From NCBI GenBank assembly GCA_000469685.2, contig LS997562.1, positions 33,873,715 through 33,937,714 on the forward strand: DNA of 64,000 nt, read 5' to 3'. The position numbers and the translations under genes were made by a program. This document shows positions 24,804-38,211 of the stretch, piece after piece. A model generated the notes under the pieces. The model worked only from the letters and a program-made list of their open reading frames with translations. It ran no database searches and was not told where the DNA came from. Each line of letters opens with the position of its first letter. The first letter of the stretch is position 1. This stretch comes from Haemonchus contortus. Taxonomy: Eukaryota > Nematoda > Chromadorea > Rhabditida > Trichostrongylidae.

Positions 24804-27107
24804 GTAAGTTGCAAGTACGTGGCGCACCTTGAAAGAAACTTTGAAGCTAGATGCCTCCAGTGAATTTTCTTTCCCGTACAGATTTCTCCTGTACATTTAT
24901 TCCCATGGGGAAAAGCCTCATGACTCAATCGCTGCACCTTCGTCGGGCGCATGATCGTCGTTGTTTACAAATATTCGACACATTCTTTGGACATATTTCA
25001 TAGTTACAGCGAATATTATTCGCTTAACATTATGTGAACCTTTTGACGACGTCCTTTGTCACTTCCGGTCGCCTCAGAATCGCTCTGTACCCCTTTTGCA
25101 GCGAAGTCTTATCTCTGACAGCATCGCATTTACTCCACACCTGATTAGGGTTTACCTTCTCTCTCTTGGGGGCTCTTCTTCGTATTTTGGTCCTGATTAA
25201 TCAAGCGCTATATTCAAAACCAGATGCTGACAGAATTTTCGGAAGCGATCAGTCCATGTCTCGATGCGCTTTTTTGTAAAACGTTTGAAGAATCAAAAAC
25301 GACGTATCATCTTTTCGGTCTTTAGCGGCCGCTCTCTTGGAACTTTCCGTTGGTAATTATGAAAAGTTCGGCTTCATAAACTGGTACGTAACCAGGTTAC
25401 AACTGCTTTCTCCAAGGGTCGAATACTTTTTCATTGGTTGTACTGCATTCTGCGCCATTATCGCCATGATTTCCGATAATTTCACTGACGTTCACCAGAT
25501 TTCATTCAATGCAAAAAAGGCTCATTCTATACCGTAACATATGGATTTTCTGATGAGTAAGGGGACCAGGTTTTTGAGGGATAAATCAGCGTGATAAAGA
25601 CAAAACTTGGAAGTGGAAGAAGAAGAGACTGCCATGCTGGCTTGTGCAACCATGTACCTGTAAGGAAGGAGGTGGGTGGCACAGTGATTACAGGGTCCCG
25701 GGTTATACTACTTGCACGGTTTGAACGACTCATCTTTAGAAATGAGGCTTTCATCTTTCTTGTGTCCCCGATTCGGAAATGAGTCAGAGGCAAAGGGTTG
25801 AAAAATGAAGAATTCGACTTGATGGCTACAAACCCCTTCATCAGTTCACTGCTTTGGCCTTTATTTAGGCATCTAAAAATATTTGAAATTCGAGACTTCG
25901 TTTTCCTTTGTGGGGTTTGTCCCTCTTACAAGACGCATCCCGTTATTTGCAATTCAAAGATAAGGCCGATAGTCGAGAGTTTCGCAGTTTTGGTGCTTCT
26001 CTCATAAAGTCATAGCAATTATCCGAGTCTTTTCGGAAATTCATAAGCAAAGCCTAGATGTACCTCCCCTCTTCTCTACAAAAGCCGCTTGTAGTCATTA
26101 ATAACCTCTGTTCACCTTTTCACGGTGCCCATGAGGTGTTCCTGGGTCTTCGTAGAGGCCCTTTGTAAATTAATTATCTTATAAAAGTAAAACGAAAAAG
26201 ATGGTCCTTTTTTGATTTCGAAATCGATTCCTCAACAGATTCACCTCGTTCGCTTTTTTATGACTATTCTTCGTTACGTGATCCAACTTTTTGCTGATTC
26301 TTTTTTCTCTTGATAGGACGTCATTAACGGCGACCGGCGACAGGGAAAACATCGCTTTCAGCGGGATGTCTCCTGCACCTGCACAAAGCGCTACAAATGC
26401 CTGCCCACCTGATGACATTGCCCGTTTCCATTAAGGGTTCCTGACAAACGAGAGATGGGCCCAAAGCAGGCTGATGCTATGAAAAAAATGTTTGCCTAGA
26501 CGGTTAGACCTCAAATATCGTCAAGAGAATCGAGGGAAAGTGTAATGGCAATTTTTATGGAGGGATACGCGTCAATAGACAATTACTTGCTGAAATAACA
26601 TTTTTTATTGAAGTTTTTTTGATGTTATTGTCTGCACGAGCCTCATTCAGCAGATCGGAGGAAAACAAACTGAAAAAAGATTGATTGATCATACTTCTAC
26701 AACAGAATGAGGTGTCCCGATACTATGTAAACCTCTGAGATTATGATTTAGAAAGTCCTTTAACTGATAGGGGATCCTTTTCCTTATAAAACCGCTGTTT
26801 CCCGTCTTAGTCTAGCTGGAAGCAGACAAAGGCGCAGCAGGCCCAGACGCTGTTTGCAGATGTTTACCCATTTTTTTCACTGCACTAAAGGAGTTGAGCC
26901 TTTAAAGCCTCCATAGTTCGGATGAAATGTAGAATATGTGGCGCATCCAAAGCGGGCGGAGTGCCCTGCTTTTTTGAGGGCAATCCCATTTCAGGTTGGG
27001 TTGCCAAACTATGATCATTTTGGAGCAATCCGTAGATATATCTGAGAGGACCAGTTACATCCGATTTTTGAAGTATATCCTTCAAAACGTCCCCAGAGGT
27101 TTTCGCC
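24804..27107. other. Non-coding stretch after the eh1-like exon candidate
   Basis: No homeodomain, forkhead or T-box coding sequence is visible. A polar minus frame at 26179-26418 is the only protein-like stretch and has no recognised domain. Confidence 0.45.
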
Positions 27108-27395
27108 GTGACTCACTCACAGGGCTGGGATAGGCCCTGCATTCGACATCCATTCAAGATCTCAGTGACATTTGAATTCGTATGTGACCCAGCTCAACTC
27201 GCGGTGGTCAGCCCAAGTAAAAGCCTGTGCTTTTGTCCACCAAGACAATCCTGGTGCCAGGGAACCAACGCGGAAAGAAGGAAATATTGGTTGTCGTGGG
27301 CAAGTCCCCATCCGGGATCAGATCCCAAATTATGTGTTAATTATGCACCATGCTTGTAATAATGCACCACTTGACACCACCATACCGCAGCACCA
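27108..27395 (-). repeat. tRNA-derived SINE, diverged
   Basis: Minus-strand copy; the region reads AGGCCCTGCATTCGACATCC and GATCAGATCCCAAATT on the plus strand, which correspond to the family 3' body and the tRNA-like head. Confidence 0.6.
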
Positions 27396-27859
27396 CAAAG
27401 CGAATGCATAATGAATATCCCCAAAGCCCCCGGTGTTTCCCTAATTAGAAATGGAGACGTGCAATCTCTGGAACGGCTATATTTGCCACAACCACATGGC
27501 TGTTGTGGACGATCCCCCACATGACTTGCTTACAGCGAAAGCACTCCCTGCAATAACGCTTCAGCGACTTCCTAAACAAACGAAATATGGTGGCTAATGG
27601 AATGGTCGATTACTCCAATCTTCGAATGCCACTAATAATAGCAGTAGGCTTGAGGAGCTGAATCGGAACCTTCCTGGGGACGTTCTTCATTTTGGAGCAA
27701 CCGCTCTTCCCCATCGGAAGAAAAGCACCATAGTTGTTACACTGGTCCGAAGAATAGGCAGTAAAAACTAAGGAATCAAAGATGAAAAAGAGCAAAATTG
27801 AGTTGGCCCGTAAAGTTGCATGGTCCACACGAGCCATTGGTGCTGTAGCTGTCCGCCTG

Positions 27860-27935
27860 AACTTTGAGCCTTGGACTGGCTTCGATCCCAGGGCTTCTCA
27901 ACCGAATTTCTTATCCACTGCGCTATCGAGATCTG
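27860..27935 (-). pseudogene. tRNA-like sequence (pseudo-tRNA or head of another SINE)
   Basis: On the minus strand TAGCGCAGTGG (A-box match) is followed about 35 nt later by GGGATCGAAGCC (B-box with two mismatches), the spacing expected in a tRNA. I cannot fold a clean cloverleaf or assign an anticodon, so an intact tRNA is not supported. Confidence 0.35.
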
Positions 27936-28183
27936 TCTAATTGGACAAGCTGGGGCAACAGCTATTTCAACCCCTTTGATCCTGTGTTACCGGAACTTTG
28001 ATGGAAGTCCTCGGGACAAACTTCAGGTTCCAGGGTCGTCTGAGTGGGAAAGGTTGTTACCCCGTGCGAGATCCTGCTATAGAATTTGTCCCGCTGCTGT
28101 TGAGGTGAAGGTACTTCAAGGATTTGAAGCTTCTTCTTCATAAGCATCCATGTTCGACTCTCGATGAATCTTGGCATCGCTTT

Positions 28184-28456
28184 GCATTAATGTTATAAGA
28201 CTTTTTAAAACCTGCTGCCAAGATGTTAAATAAGTTGTTATCAACTTACGTTTCGGCGTAATCGCCTTCTTCAGAGCCTCTAAGAACAGCCGGTCGTTTG
28301 GTCGACCGCCGCTAAACTCCGAGTTTAGCGGCGGTCGACCAAACGACCGGCTGTTCTTAGAGGCTCTGAAGAAGGCGATTACGCCGAAACGTAAGTTGAT
28401 AACAACTTATATAACATCTTGGCAGCAGGTTTTAAAAAGTCTTATAACATTAATGC
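28184..28456. repeat. Near-perfect palindrome, 136-bp arms around a 1-nt centre, with hammerhead-like cores
   Basis: Arms 28184-28319 and 28321-28456 are reverse complements with about one mismatch. Each arm holds CTGAAGA, a GGCG-ATTA-CGCC hairpin and GAAAC (28366-28390 on +, mirrored at 28250-28274 on -). This is the CUGANGA / stem II / GAAA order of a hammerhead ribozyme core. Hammerhead motifs are known in the terminal repeats of Penelope-like retroelements. I could not find a matching helix I or a canonical cleavage triplet, so activity is not claimed. Confidence 0.75.
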
Positions 28457-31400
28457 TTCTTCTTCAGTCATCTCACTTGTCTTCCATTTAACTTTTCTTT
28501 TTTGGGCTACCACGATGGTTTTGCCTTCTATAGTCCATGCGATGCTGCGATGTTGTTTACGTTGTTGTCTTTTTCAGTCCCATGGCGGGCACTGGCACAC
28601 TAATTTGCTTTTTTTTTGATTGAAATTCTGGAACTGAATTGGAGAGTTGTTTGGCAATTGCATCCCCTCTAAACTTTCGGCTTTTTCCCAACTCATTTCC
28701 ATTTCAACGTCAAATACAGATGGAGGATTTATGCGCGTTCTGACGAGAACGACCCATATTTCATCGTCTTTTCATACCTCATTTTACTATGTAGTTGTAT
28801 GAAAAAACTTTATTCATGGCAAGATAAAAAATGATGAAATCGGTAGATTCTATGCTCGTTTACGACCTTTTCTAAGCTCCAGAATAGTCTGTCCAGGAAC
28901 GTTTTGTTACCGTAATCCAGTGCAATGTCGCCTACGCGGCAATAATTTTTGTGTCCTTTTTGAACTTTGTCTCTATCTTCGGACATAATAAAATCTGCTT
29001 TACTTTATTGAATTATTCCGTACCTGATAGTGCCTGACTGTGCCTGCTGGGGGTTCACTTTTACGGGTTTCATTTTAATCTCGAACATGTGTATCCATAA
29101 AACGAACCAATTCCTCTCTCACTCAGGTGCAAGCCATATGGGACAAATTGGCCTGAACAAATAGAACTGAACAAAGCGCTCCTTCCAGCTTTATATTCGT
29201 GGATTTTGCCATAAAATTCAATCGTTTATTCGCTTGCTAATTTTGTTCTTCACTGAGATTTAATGCTTACTGGGATTACTGTAGAAACCTCCCGACTGGA
29301 CCTTCAATTGAACCAAAACTTTGGCCAGATTGAGGCAGGTACTCCAAGGTTCGAAAAATCCCCGTTCTCTGATGAAAAATCGGTCTTGAGAGGGCTGTCA
29401 GGGAAGGCTGGGACTTCTGAAAGGGAGAATAATGAACTGACGTAATTTTAGCGATTGAGAGCCTAAAATAGAAGCACAGAACATCGTTTTTTGTCTTTGA
29501 CGGGCAACCACATATATGTTATGCAGATAGCTGGTGGAGTCTTCGAGAGCTTTCTTCGTTATATCGGCACTCGAGTGAATCTAAAAATAGTAGGCTTAAT
29601 GTGGTATTAGCTCTCTCCATAGGCTAATTTAAGACGATCTTTGGACGGATTTCATCGAGATTTCTCATGCTTATTTATAGTCATACTCAAGAGTGCGTCA
29701 GAGATTTGTGGTCTCTTAAACATGCCAAGTCTATTTCTTTATTTTTTTTGGATTTATGGAAGCAGCATCTGTCATTGATACTTTGCGGCGATGCTTTGAT
29801 TGATGTCTTGAGCCGTGCCAAAGTTGTTTCTAGAACCCTTTTTTCGAATTTTCACCAAAATTTTGAACATATGTAATTTACAGAGGATAATTTAAAAACT
29901 ACAAGTTAATTGAGATGAATAAGACCCAAGCTGTGCTGTGTCCAGTGGTTCAATGGTTTTCGTCCTGCCGTTTGCCCTCTTCTGGGTTTCCTGCTGAAGT
30001 TTGCTTTCTGGTCCTAGTCCAGCTCCAAATACACTAACTGCTTGGTTGGTCAATAAGTATCTTACCGCCAATTGGCGGAGTTCCCTATCGCTTCGGTCTT
30101 CGTGGCTTAAACTGCAATCGACTCCAGCAGCTAAAAGAGCAAAGTACTATTAGTGAGTTGTCAAGCACAGGTACAGATGGACGTAGCCGCCTTGCCAAGA
30201 TACCCATCAGAACTAAAGGTAATTCAACTGATCGTAGTGATCCACTTAACAGGTAATATGTAAGGGAGTCCTCAAACCTCCCAATACGATTTCCAAGCAG
30301 CCCACCTGGGGCGCCCACTGAGGCTCATCAACCTGGCGCCCTCGAAGGACACATCGGCAAGCCCTGAATTCAGTCACACGAGTATGAACGTACTCACTCA
30401 AAGTTGGAATACCAATTGATCAATGAATGTCAGGAGTCCTATGGTATACATATACGACGTAACGTATGGGCACCGACTTTGTTTCGTGGAATATCTCTAG
30501 TCCAAGAGAGCATACAGAGATTAGAGACATAGGTACGGTAATGGCTATGCACAGAATTTCGTAATGTCAGTCATGGCTATGTGCAATTCATAACAGCCTA
30601 GGAGATCGGTCTTCGTAACTTTTGCTATTCTACTTTGTTAGCAGCTGCGCCGTCACAGTGCCCATTTTGAATCCTGGCGGTTTCATTTATCGCTAGTTTC
30701 GAATATGAAGGTTGAGATATATCAGTGAAAGTCTCGGATAGCAGTAGGATCGGATCTCGGTCATGTCAAACTAGTTCCCTTTTCTAGTTCCTTCAATTCT
30801 TCAACTTGGCCAGCGATTTCACCCGTTATATTCCAGATTGGTAGAATACCCTGAGTATCAATTGGGAGCTCAGCTTATGGTGGACTACGAATAAGTATTT
30901 CGGTAAGGCTACGACCTGAAATAGAGCTGAAGAGCATCCCAGAATGAAAAAAGGTCCTCTGCAGAGAAATTTCTGCATTCTATCTTTATGAGATGCCTTT
31001 TTTTTCAAACCGCAAGTAGCAGCAGACTCCCTTGAGGGAAAGCAGACTAATTTGTTGTGTCTGAACACTCAATCTTTCTTTACAATTGAATTTTCCCTTT
31101 GGCTGTGATGTCATCGTTCCTAAAAGCTTTTCCATGCTACATTGAAAGCTGTCTGATTTTTTTCTGCCTATGTTTACACAGTAAAAAGTACCCGTTAGCT
31201 TGAGGCAACAACAGATTTGTGTTAAAGTGATCACATAGAAGTGACCTAATGTCTGGGCCAGGTGTTTTTCAGTCGTTCAAAATTGTTTTTGTAAAGGATT
31301 TTGCTTGTGCTGAGCGCATCTAAACCCACATGGTGGCTGCTTCTCTGGGACACTCGGAAATCTCGTTTAAAAGTGGTTTTCCAACGAGTAGTAAGGCCGG

Positions 31401-31565
31401 TAATGTCCGGGTCAGGCAAAAGTCCACCTGCCAAAGTGTTTCTCATTCCATTTTGGTTGCCTTTTAGCAGGGAACATAGGATCTTCCAAGGGGGTTGGGT
31501 TCGTGGAACAAATTTTGGGCTTCAAACATTAATAATTCGATTTTTTTTCTGTATGACCTCTCAAA
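28457..31565. other. Non-coding stretch, nothing recognised
   Basis: No repeat family copy or splice-supported frame found between the palindrome and the next SINE. Confidence 0.5.
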
Positions 31566-31800
31566 GGTGTAGAAGATATGGTGTCAAGTGGGACACGCTC
31601 TCATACTCATGGTCCGGAGGTCGAATCACGGATCGATCGGCCCAGACCAACCAAGTCTCTTTACATCCGGGGTCGGTTGAGTAATACCGGACACGTCTGG
31701 GAGGATAAGCGCATCTACAGGTCTCTCAAGGCTCTACGAACTGAATGGAAGTCGTAGGCGCAGGCGTATTCCACAAACGGGACTTATCAAAGCCGAAAGG
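31566..31800 (+). repeat. tRNA-derived SINE copy
   Basis: The head has GGAGGTCGAATCACGG. The body has CCGGGGTCGGTTGAGTAAT, GTCTGGGAGGATAAGCGC and GAATGGAAGTCGTAGGCGC. The 3' end is GACTTATCAAAGCCGAAAGG. Confidence 0.7.
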
Positions 31801-33089
31801 CGTGGCTCTTGACACTTGATAGTCGTGAATTTTACTTCCATTGAGTAGTATTATCCTATCTCTTTGAAGCTTCGTAATCTTTTTTTCTTTTTTTGTCTTT
31901 CTTTCCTGATAGTGCTACGCCTTCGCTTCTTCTAGCAGAGCTGCTTAACAACACGATCCGGATAGATCGTTAGAGGCCTTGATGGTAATCCTAGGCTAGA
32001 TCGAAAAAGGTGGCATTTCTCAGAAGTGGTTGTCATGTAACTGAGTTTTTGATGACTAGCATGACATCTGCAACGTAATCAAATTCTTTTCAGAACTTTC
32101 TAGAAATTCTGACACATTCTTACTATCCTCTGCATCGAGCCGAAACCGATCTAATGAGGAATCAAATTAGGGATGGTGCTTGATAGTGAACACTCTAAAG
32201 TCAATTTTTTAGTTGCATCCCCGCTCTTTCCATTTGAAGCTGACTACAACCTAACAATAAAGACTAAATATACCACGCTTACAGACGGAGTAGGATCGCG
32301 CCACGCACTCTTATTTGTCTCTGAGAGCACAAATACCATTTATCTAGAAACTCTTGTGGAAGTTGTGGTAACCGGTAGAAGTTTATTATGGTTCTTAGCT
32401 TGAATATTGGCTAAATTTTCAAAATTGGCCCTTTTTTCTGAAGTAAGCGCTCTATAGCGTTCACTTTCTGTAAGAGTGGTCTCATGGATGTCCAGCATAG
32501 AGCCGTCCCCGTGAAAGCGCTGTCTCCAGTCACTTTGGTTAGGTCGAATCCGTTGGGCAAGTTTGGTTACCCTAAAGTTCCGCAAATAATAGCACTTTTT
32601 CAAGTTATACATCGAACCTTGTCCCCAATTCAGATCCTATGGCCCTGGTTCCCACTTTGAAGCAGCTTTCCCTGTATAGATATTAACGACGTTAGCTATA
32701 TAAAGATCGAAGAAGTAGACCGCTATTATTTAAAGAATTTCAGAGTTCTTCGAGATGATTTTTGAAGCTCTATGACCTTTACTTGACCGCTCAAATTTCC
32801 TCATCAAATTTCTTTCCCTTCTTTTCTGCTTTTGCTTCAGTTTGTCAACTGTTTACTACTTGGCGTAATGGCTACCAATAAACAGCTCGTGCAACCATAT
32901 TATTGCATTAATTAGGCCGATTGGATTAGATTTTTTTTCAGTTGGAATGATTGGGTTTGACAAGATGTGGCCAGTAGTTTTACGGGTTTTTTGATAGAAA
33001 GGTAATCTGGATATTACAACAAAGGTATTGACTTGTACGTTCAATGGAGTCATATTTTTACATACATTTAATTATTTTATTCTATATAT

Positions 33090-33285
33090 ACTACTTTGGT
33101 ACCAGGCTCATCTGGGAGGATGAAAATACTTGCTTGTAGATCAACTGGACACCGCTATTCATTGTAGCCGCCTAATACGGTTTCAAAAAGCTCCACGACT
33201 GTGAGTGGAGGTCGATTACAGGGCGCGACCCGAAAAGTGGGATTCATCAACGCCAAAATGTCATCCTTAATACTCACAGGGCTGG
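33090..33285 (+). repeat. tRNA-derived SINE, 5' truncated
   Basis: Begins inside the body (GGTACCAGGCTCATCTGGGA) and runs to the family 3' end GGGATTCATCAACGCCAAAA. Confidence 0.65.
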
Positions 33286-36200
33286 CACGTTGTGCAAAAT
33301 TCCATTCTCAAACGGGACTCGAACCCAAAAAAAAATCGAAATAATTTCAATCAATTTCATTTTATCCTCGAAAGAAATCCGGTACAACACCTACCTACCT
33401 ACTTATCACAATCTACCCTCCTTCTCTTTCCTTTTCCACTTTGCTTGACTAGATCCAATCCCCATTGAGGACCAGCTCCTTTGATCTGCTTAATCTTTCA
33501 AATAGGTGGTTCTTTCCTATGACGTTTTTTGCTCAATTCTTTGAGTGTTCTGATTTTCATTTGGGATTATCATGATATGCTGCAGCTTGTAGCTTGCCTG
33601 AAAAGCCTAACCTTAAGAGCCAAGTTGAATGGTTGCTATAAATAAGCATAATAGGTCTTGATGATGAATTCTGGTCAAAGATCGTTTGTGAATAGCTTAC
33701 GGGAAGTCACGCTGGCGCCACGTGAAGGCCCTATTTCCGGATTCTCTCAAGTGTCAATACGAAGACCAATGCCAGTAGATTCATCGAATATTTATTCCGT
33801 CGTAAGCCCCATACTGCTAGGTTATGCCAGACCTTGGAAGATGAATCCTACCCTCTTGAAATCCTTGTGGACTTCCTCCCTCAGCCCATTTCTTCTATTG
33901 ACCAATGAATTTCCCAGAAACCCCGCGTATGTCATAGTGAAAATGAATAATATATATTATAATTTTAGATAGTTTTTTAAAGCATATCATATTTCCAAAA
34001 AGAGGCGTCAATTTTTAGAGATCGGGCAGGAGAGTCGGGGAGGGGGGGGGGCATTTGACGTTCAAGGTTAAGAAAGCTCCTAGCGGCTGCCTGCTGTTTG
34101 TTTGGACCATTTAGTCCCATATGGCTTGCTCCTAAGACAGGGAAGTGAGATCATTTCGTGGGCACATGTGGACCACGGAACTGATTTAGAGAAACACCAG
34201 CCAGCAGGTAGTGTCAGGCACGACAAATTCCCAAACTCTGATCTGTGATGTTTGGGATAATCGTATGCACAGGCTGTTTGGGAAGGTTAATGCTATATTG
34301 ACGTTCCTTCATTTGGAATGTTCCCGTTTCACTCGCCGTGTATGTGGGCCCAAACATAGAAAAAGGGCATTAAAAACTCAATCGAATCACTCAATGGAGT
34401 CCTATCATATGAATGATTGAAACGTTTTAGGGCACATCCCAAATATGAGTTTTATGGCTATATCGTGCCAAGGTCGATTGACGTGCCCAGAGGGGTTACT
34501 GCTATTTTTCATTGTAACTTTGGTTTGGTGATCTTGGAAAAATCAGACTTGCTGATCTAGGCGAGATCCGATCCCGGGGTTAATTCAACTAGAACATGGC
34601 GCTTTTGGAAAATGTACCATTAAGAGATACGTTTCCTTTAGTCACTTGAGTTCTAATATTATGCTCCTCTGATCATGGCAGTTGCGACCTGTAAAAGTAA
34701 GCAAAAAAATAATGAATCAGAAAACAAATAATCAATAAGTTATCATTGTTTTTTTAAACTTCTCCCTTGATGAGCTTATGTTGGATTCAGAGTATGCTAG
34801 TCACACGTAGTTCGCATATTCTTTCCTCCGACATAGCTTTCCATACAATCGTTTCAGAACATATTTAGCCTCAAACCACTCAGACGTCTTTTCGTAACAA
34901 ACTGATAAAATATTTATTTGTTTACTTGATATACAAACAAAGGTGTGCTTCAGTAACAATCAAAGAAACGCAACCGAACAACAGCGAAAAGGCAAAATAA
35001 GAATCACCATACCCTCAACCTCCAGGCTTGACGCTCCTAAAACTCCTATATATACTATAAAAATAATACGAAATTTAAATGTTCATTGACAAAATAAAGC
35101 TAAGCATCAATTTTCCCATGAGGGGTTTGCATTCGCACTAGATTTTCTGGAAAACCGTAAACTCTGGTGATATCCTCTCCATGTGGCTGGTCTTCTCTTT
35201 TGATCAAATTCTACCATCCACTATTATCCTTTATCTTTTCATACGAATAATCTTTCAAGGAATTTTCTATGAAAATAGATAAATTCCTCAGTAAATCGAA
35301 CAAAGAAATAAGTGGTCCGACACCGTGGTAGCTAAAAGCTAGGCAACGTCAAGGTTTTTTGTTCTTTGAGAGTACTCATTGTAGACTACGTCACGGAAAG
35401 TACTTATCTCATTTATTTTCTCTCGTACACTACTAATTACAGGAAATTAGACATTGAAATTTATTTTAATATTACAGTAATTACTTTATAGAAAATGTAG
35501 TCTGCTGTGTACAATTAGTGGATATCTATGAATTCCAAAGTGCATTTTCACATTTCATTTTCTCGGCATTGACTGAAAAATGAAAATCGATTGCCAACAA
35601 AATGATGTCGTCATTTGGTATTCACTTTTATGGATACAGTTTCTGATTAGGTTTGCAAAGAGTTGAGCTCGGGAACACCAATGCCTAGCAGTACAGGTAT
35701 GGAGAGACATAAACCCCCTGGAGAGTAACTAGAAGGAAAGGGAACTGTGAAGGTGAACAAAAAAAGTTATAGTGCACTGTTTTGAAAAAAAATCTGGGAA
35801 ATGTGCCTGAAAACTTGAAGGATAGCAGACCCCGGCTTCGAAACAACTGGCCTGTGTCGTGGGACAGTCAGGAGTCTAAGGAGCCATTAAGAAAGACTTT
35901 TCTTTTCTGTAAAAATCAGTTCCGGGAGAGCTCAGGGGACGTGTGACCTCTGAACATTCTCGAAATAATTTTTTCCGAATTTTTCAGCGCGGTTCTCATT
36001 GCCTGAAAGTAAATTCAAACCGGAACAAAAAGTTAAGGGATGAGACCATGCCCTATGGATGCGCCACGACCCCTTATTCACAACAAAATCATGGCATGCC
36101 GACTCTGGTGTGAAGGTTGTTATAGTCTGGTGGAAGTCGGGCGCTACCGAATCGGCAATTGATCACTCCAAACACATCTTCTCATGGTTTTCTTTTTCTT

Positions 36201-36639
36201 CACTATCTTTTCCTTCCCTTCATGGTTGATGACCTTGAAAAGCATGTTTCTCAACGCCTTTTAGTGTCATTGGGTTCGATGGGATTTATTTTACAGATTA
36301 AAGTTCTCATTATCAACCAGTTAGACGGTGATCAGATTCCGGTTCGACCTTACAGGATTTGTAGCTTAGTTCACGCTATAACGGAAGCCGCTTTCATCGT
36401 TCCTTCCATTCATGGAGTGACAGTGGCAATGTATGCCATTTATTTATAGCAAACTGGTATTTTCCAAAGGGTTTCTATAACCTTTTACTATATTCTTGTA
36501 CGACTTGTACGCCAGATTTTGAAAGTAAGGACTATTAGGTGCTGCCTTGGTGAATTCCTCCATCTCCATTAGATGAAGCTTCTTAGTGATGTAGGCTGAA
36601 TTCTTCTTGTTTGATGCAAACCTTCTATTTTCTGCTCTT
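33286..36639. other. Non-coding, AT-rich stretch
   Basis: Notably AT-rich at 34.7-35.6 kb with a G10 tract near 34042; no gene seen. Confidence 0.55.
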
Positions 36640-36790
36640 TGGGTATAGGGTATGGTCCGAGGATCGGAACCCAGCTGGGGTCCGGGCCCGCTAGGCTTTC
36701 ATCCATCCAAGATCGGCTAACTGATATCGTACTCGCTTGAGAGGCTTTCACTTGTACATCGGCTGGCTACCTTGATTATTGTATGATTCC
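36640..36790 (+). repeat. tRNA-derived SINE, fragment
   Basis: Contains GAGGATCGGAACCC (B-box-like), AGATCGGCTAACTGATATCG and TGTACATCGGCTGGCTACC; the 3' third is lost. Confidence 0.6.
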
Positions 36791-38004
36791 CTTACGCCTT
36801 CAATACCCCTTTCTTTTAGAATTTGAACGAAAACTTCAGCTTGACCTCAGTTCCCTCCTCTTGACTGCTTTCTCAAACTTATTGTCAGCTTTGCAATGCG
36901 ATAGTGACTGGATGACGTGGGATGGATTTGGTGATGGAATCATGATGTGGGCATCGCTGCACTTTTCCAATTCCCTCTGTTTAGCTAGCTGTCATAATTG
37001 AAACGTTTTGCACATTCTCTTTCACTTTTGCTTTCATTCAGTACTACAGTATTGTCGTTTTGATTAGGGCTCTCATACTCTGCTCGTGTACTTTTACTGA
37101 GAAGCAGTTTAAGTCCTCAAAGTCTTCATTTCGAGGAATTCTGAAGTGAGTAGCCAATTCTTGTCATCACGCTTCGTCCTGTCTGTATTTTCCATTTCAC
37201 TTTACGCTTTACCCTTTCTAGAATTAGTCGTTTTCCATTCTTTCCATGGATGGCCCCGGTCAAAAGGGTTACCAGTAGACCCAATTAATCATGACGATTT
37301 GCTTTTGAGTATGCGCTGAGCTCTGCCAAGACTCTTGTATGCTCTAAGTCAGAAACATATGACGTAGTAAAAACGTCATAATCTTCGTTGCGTTCTCCAT
37401 GAACTCTGGCACCTTTCAAGAGCTCCCAAGAGTTCATCCACAGCTTATTCAAGAGCTTGAGGGCTTATTAAAGATAATCCTCACCTACGAGTGCAATCCC
37501 TTTACTCTTACTTAATAGATACTGAGGCGTTCTCCGAATAAGTTCGCATCTTTCTTTCCCGGGGTAGTCATGGATCCCCTGAAACCAGCTTCACTGAATT
37601 CTCAAAGCTATACACTTATACCGTCCTATTCGTCATTCAAATGATGCAAGGGTGTTAAGAAAAACATCCTCCCCCAAGTAGAAGGGAGAAGCTATTGGAA
37701 TGGTTTGAATAGCTTTCAATATGATAAGGGAACCGTTGAGTAGGGGAGTCCTGGTCTTTAAGGCTTAGGGCTACTAACAGTGATAGGCCACAGAAATAGG
37801 TGCCGAAGTGTTCATGATGGATGTTACTCGGCAATGTAGGAAACCTCGGAATGGGTAACCAGGCTAAGAGCCGCTGGTTCGGAGGCAGGCAGTAGAAGAA
37901 GAAGGAAAGCTCTCCTCCTGAGCTGCAACTTCACTATGTGAAACAACTCAACGAAAGGTTTCATTCATGAGTCCTTTCACTAAACGGATCTCTGGGTTTG
38001 TCAG

Positions 38005-38211
38005 AACCCTCAGATGAGAGTTCTAGACCATTGTCGCCTTCGTCTCGGCAGGTAGTGGCTACACAGGACACGATGAGCTTTCGGGACTTCCAGAACTTCT
38101 CAAACCCTCTGATACCGCAAAAGAGATTTTCTCCAGTCGACATTTCAAGCCCCCAGCAGATCCAGTCCCCAGAATTTCTTTTTACCCCTCTACAACCCCA
38201 ACTTGGCAGAG
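38005..38211 (+). CDS. Possible Ser/Pro/Gln-rich exon, gene unidentified
   Basis: Bounded by TTTGTCAG before 38005 and a GTATTT donor at 38212; 207 nt, phase 1 to 1. The peptide is rich in S, P, Q and F (SRPLSPSSRQ, RFSPVDISSPQQIQSPEF), as in disordered regions of regulatory proteins. No domain is recognised and no flanking exons were found. It ends 11.8 kb upstream of tent-5, so a distant alternative 5' exon cannot be excluded. Confidence 0.25.

Noticed and set aside
26179..26418. Basic polar minus ORF of 79 codons
   Set aside because: Protein-like but unsupported by splice sites, homology or neighbours.
28250..28390. Calling a functional hammerhead ribozyme
   Set aside because: The core is present, but helix I partners and a UH cleavage site in the right place were not found.
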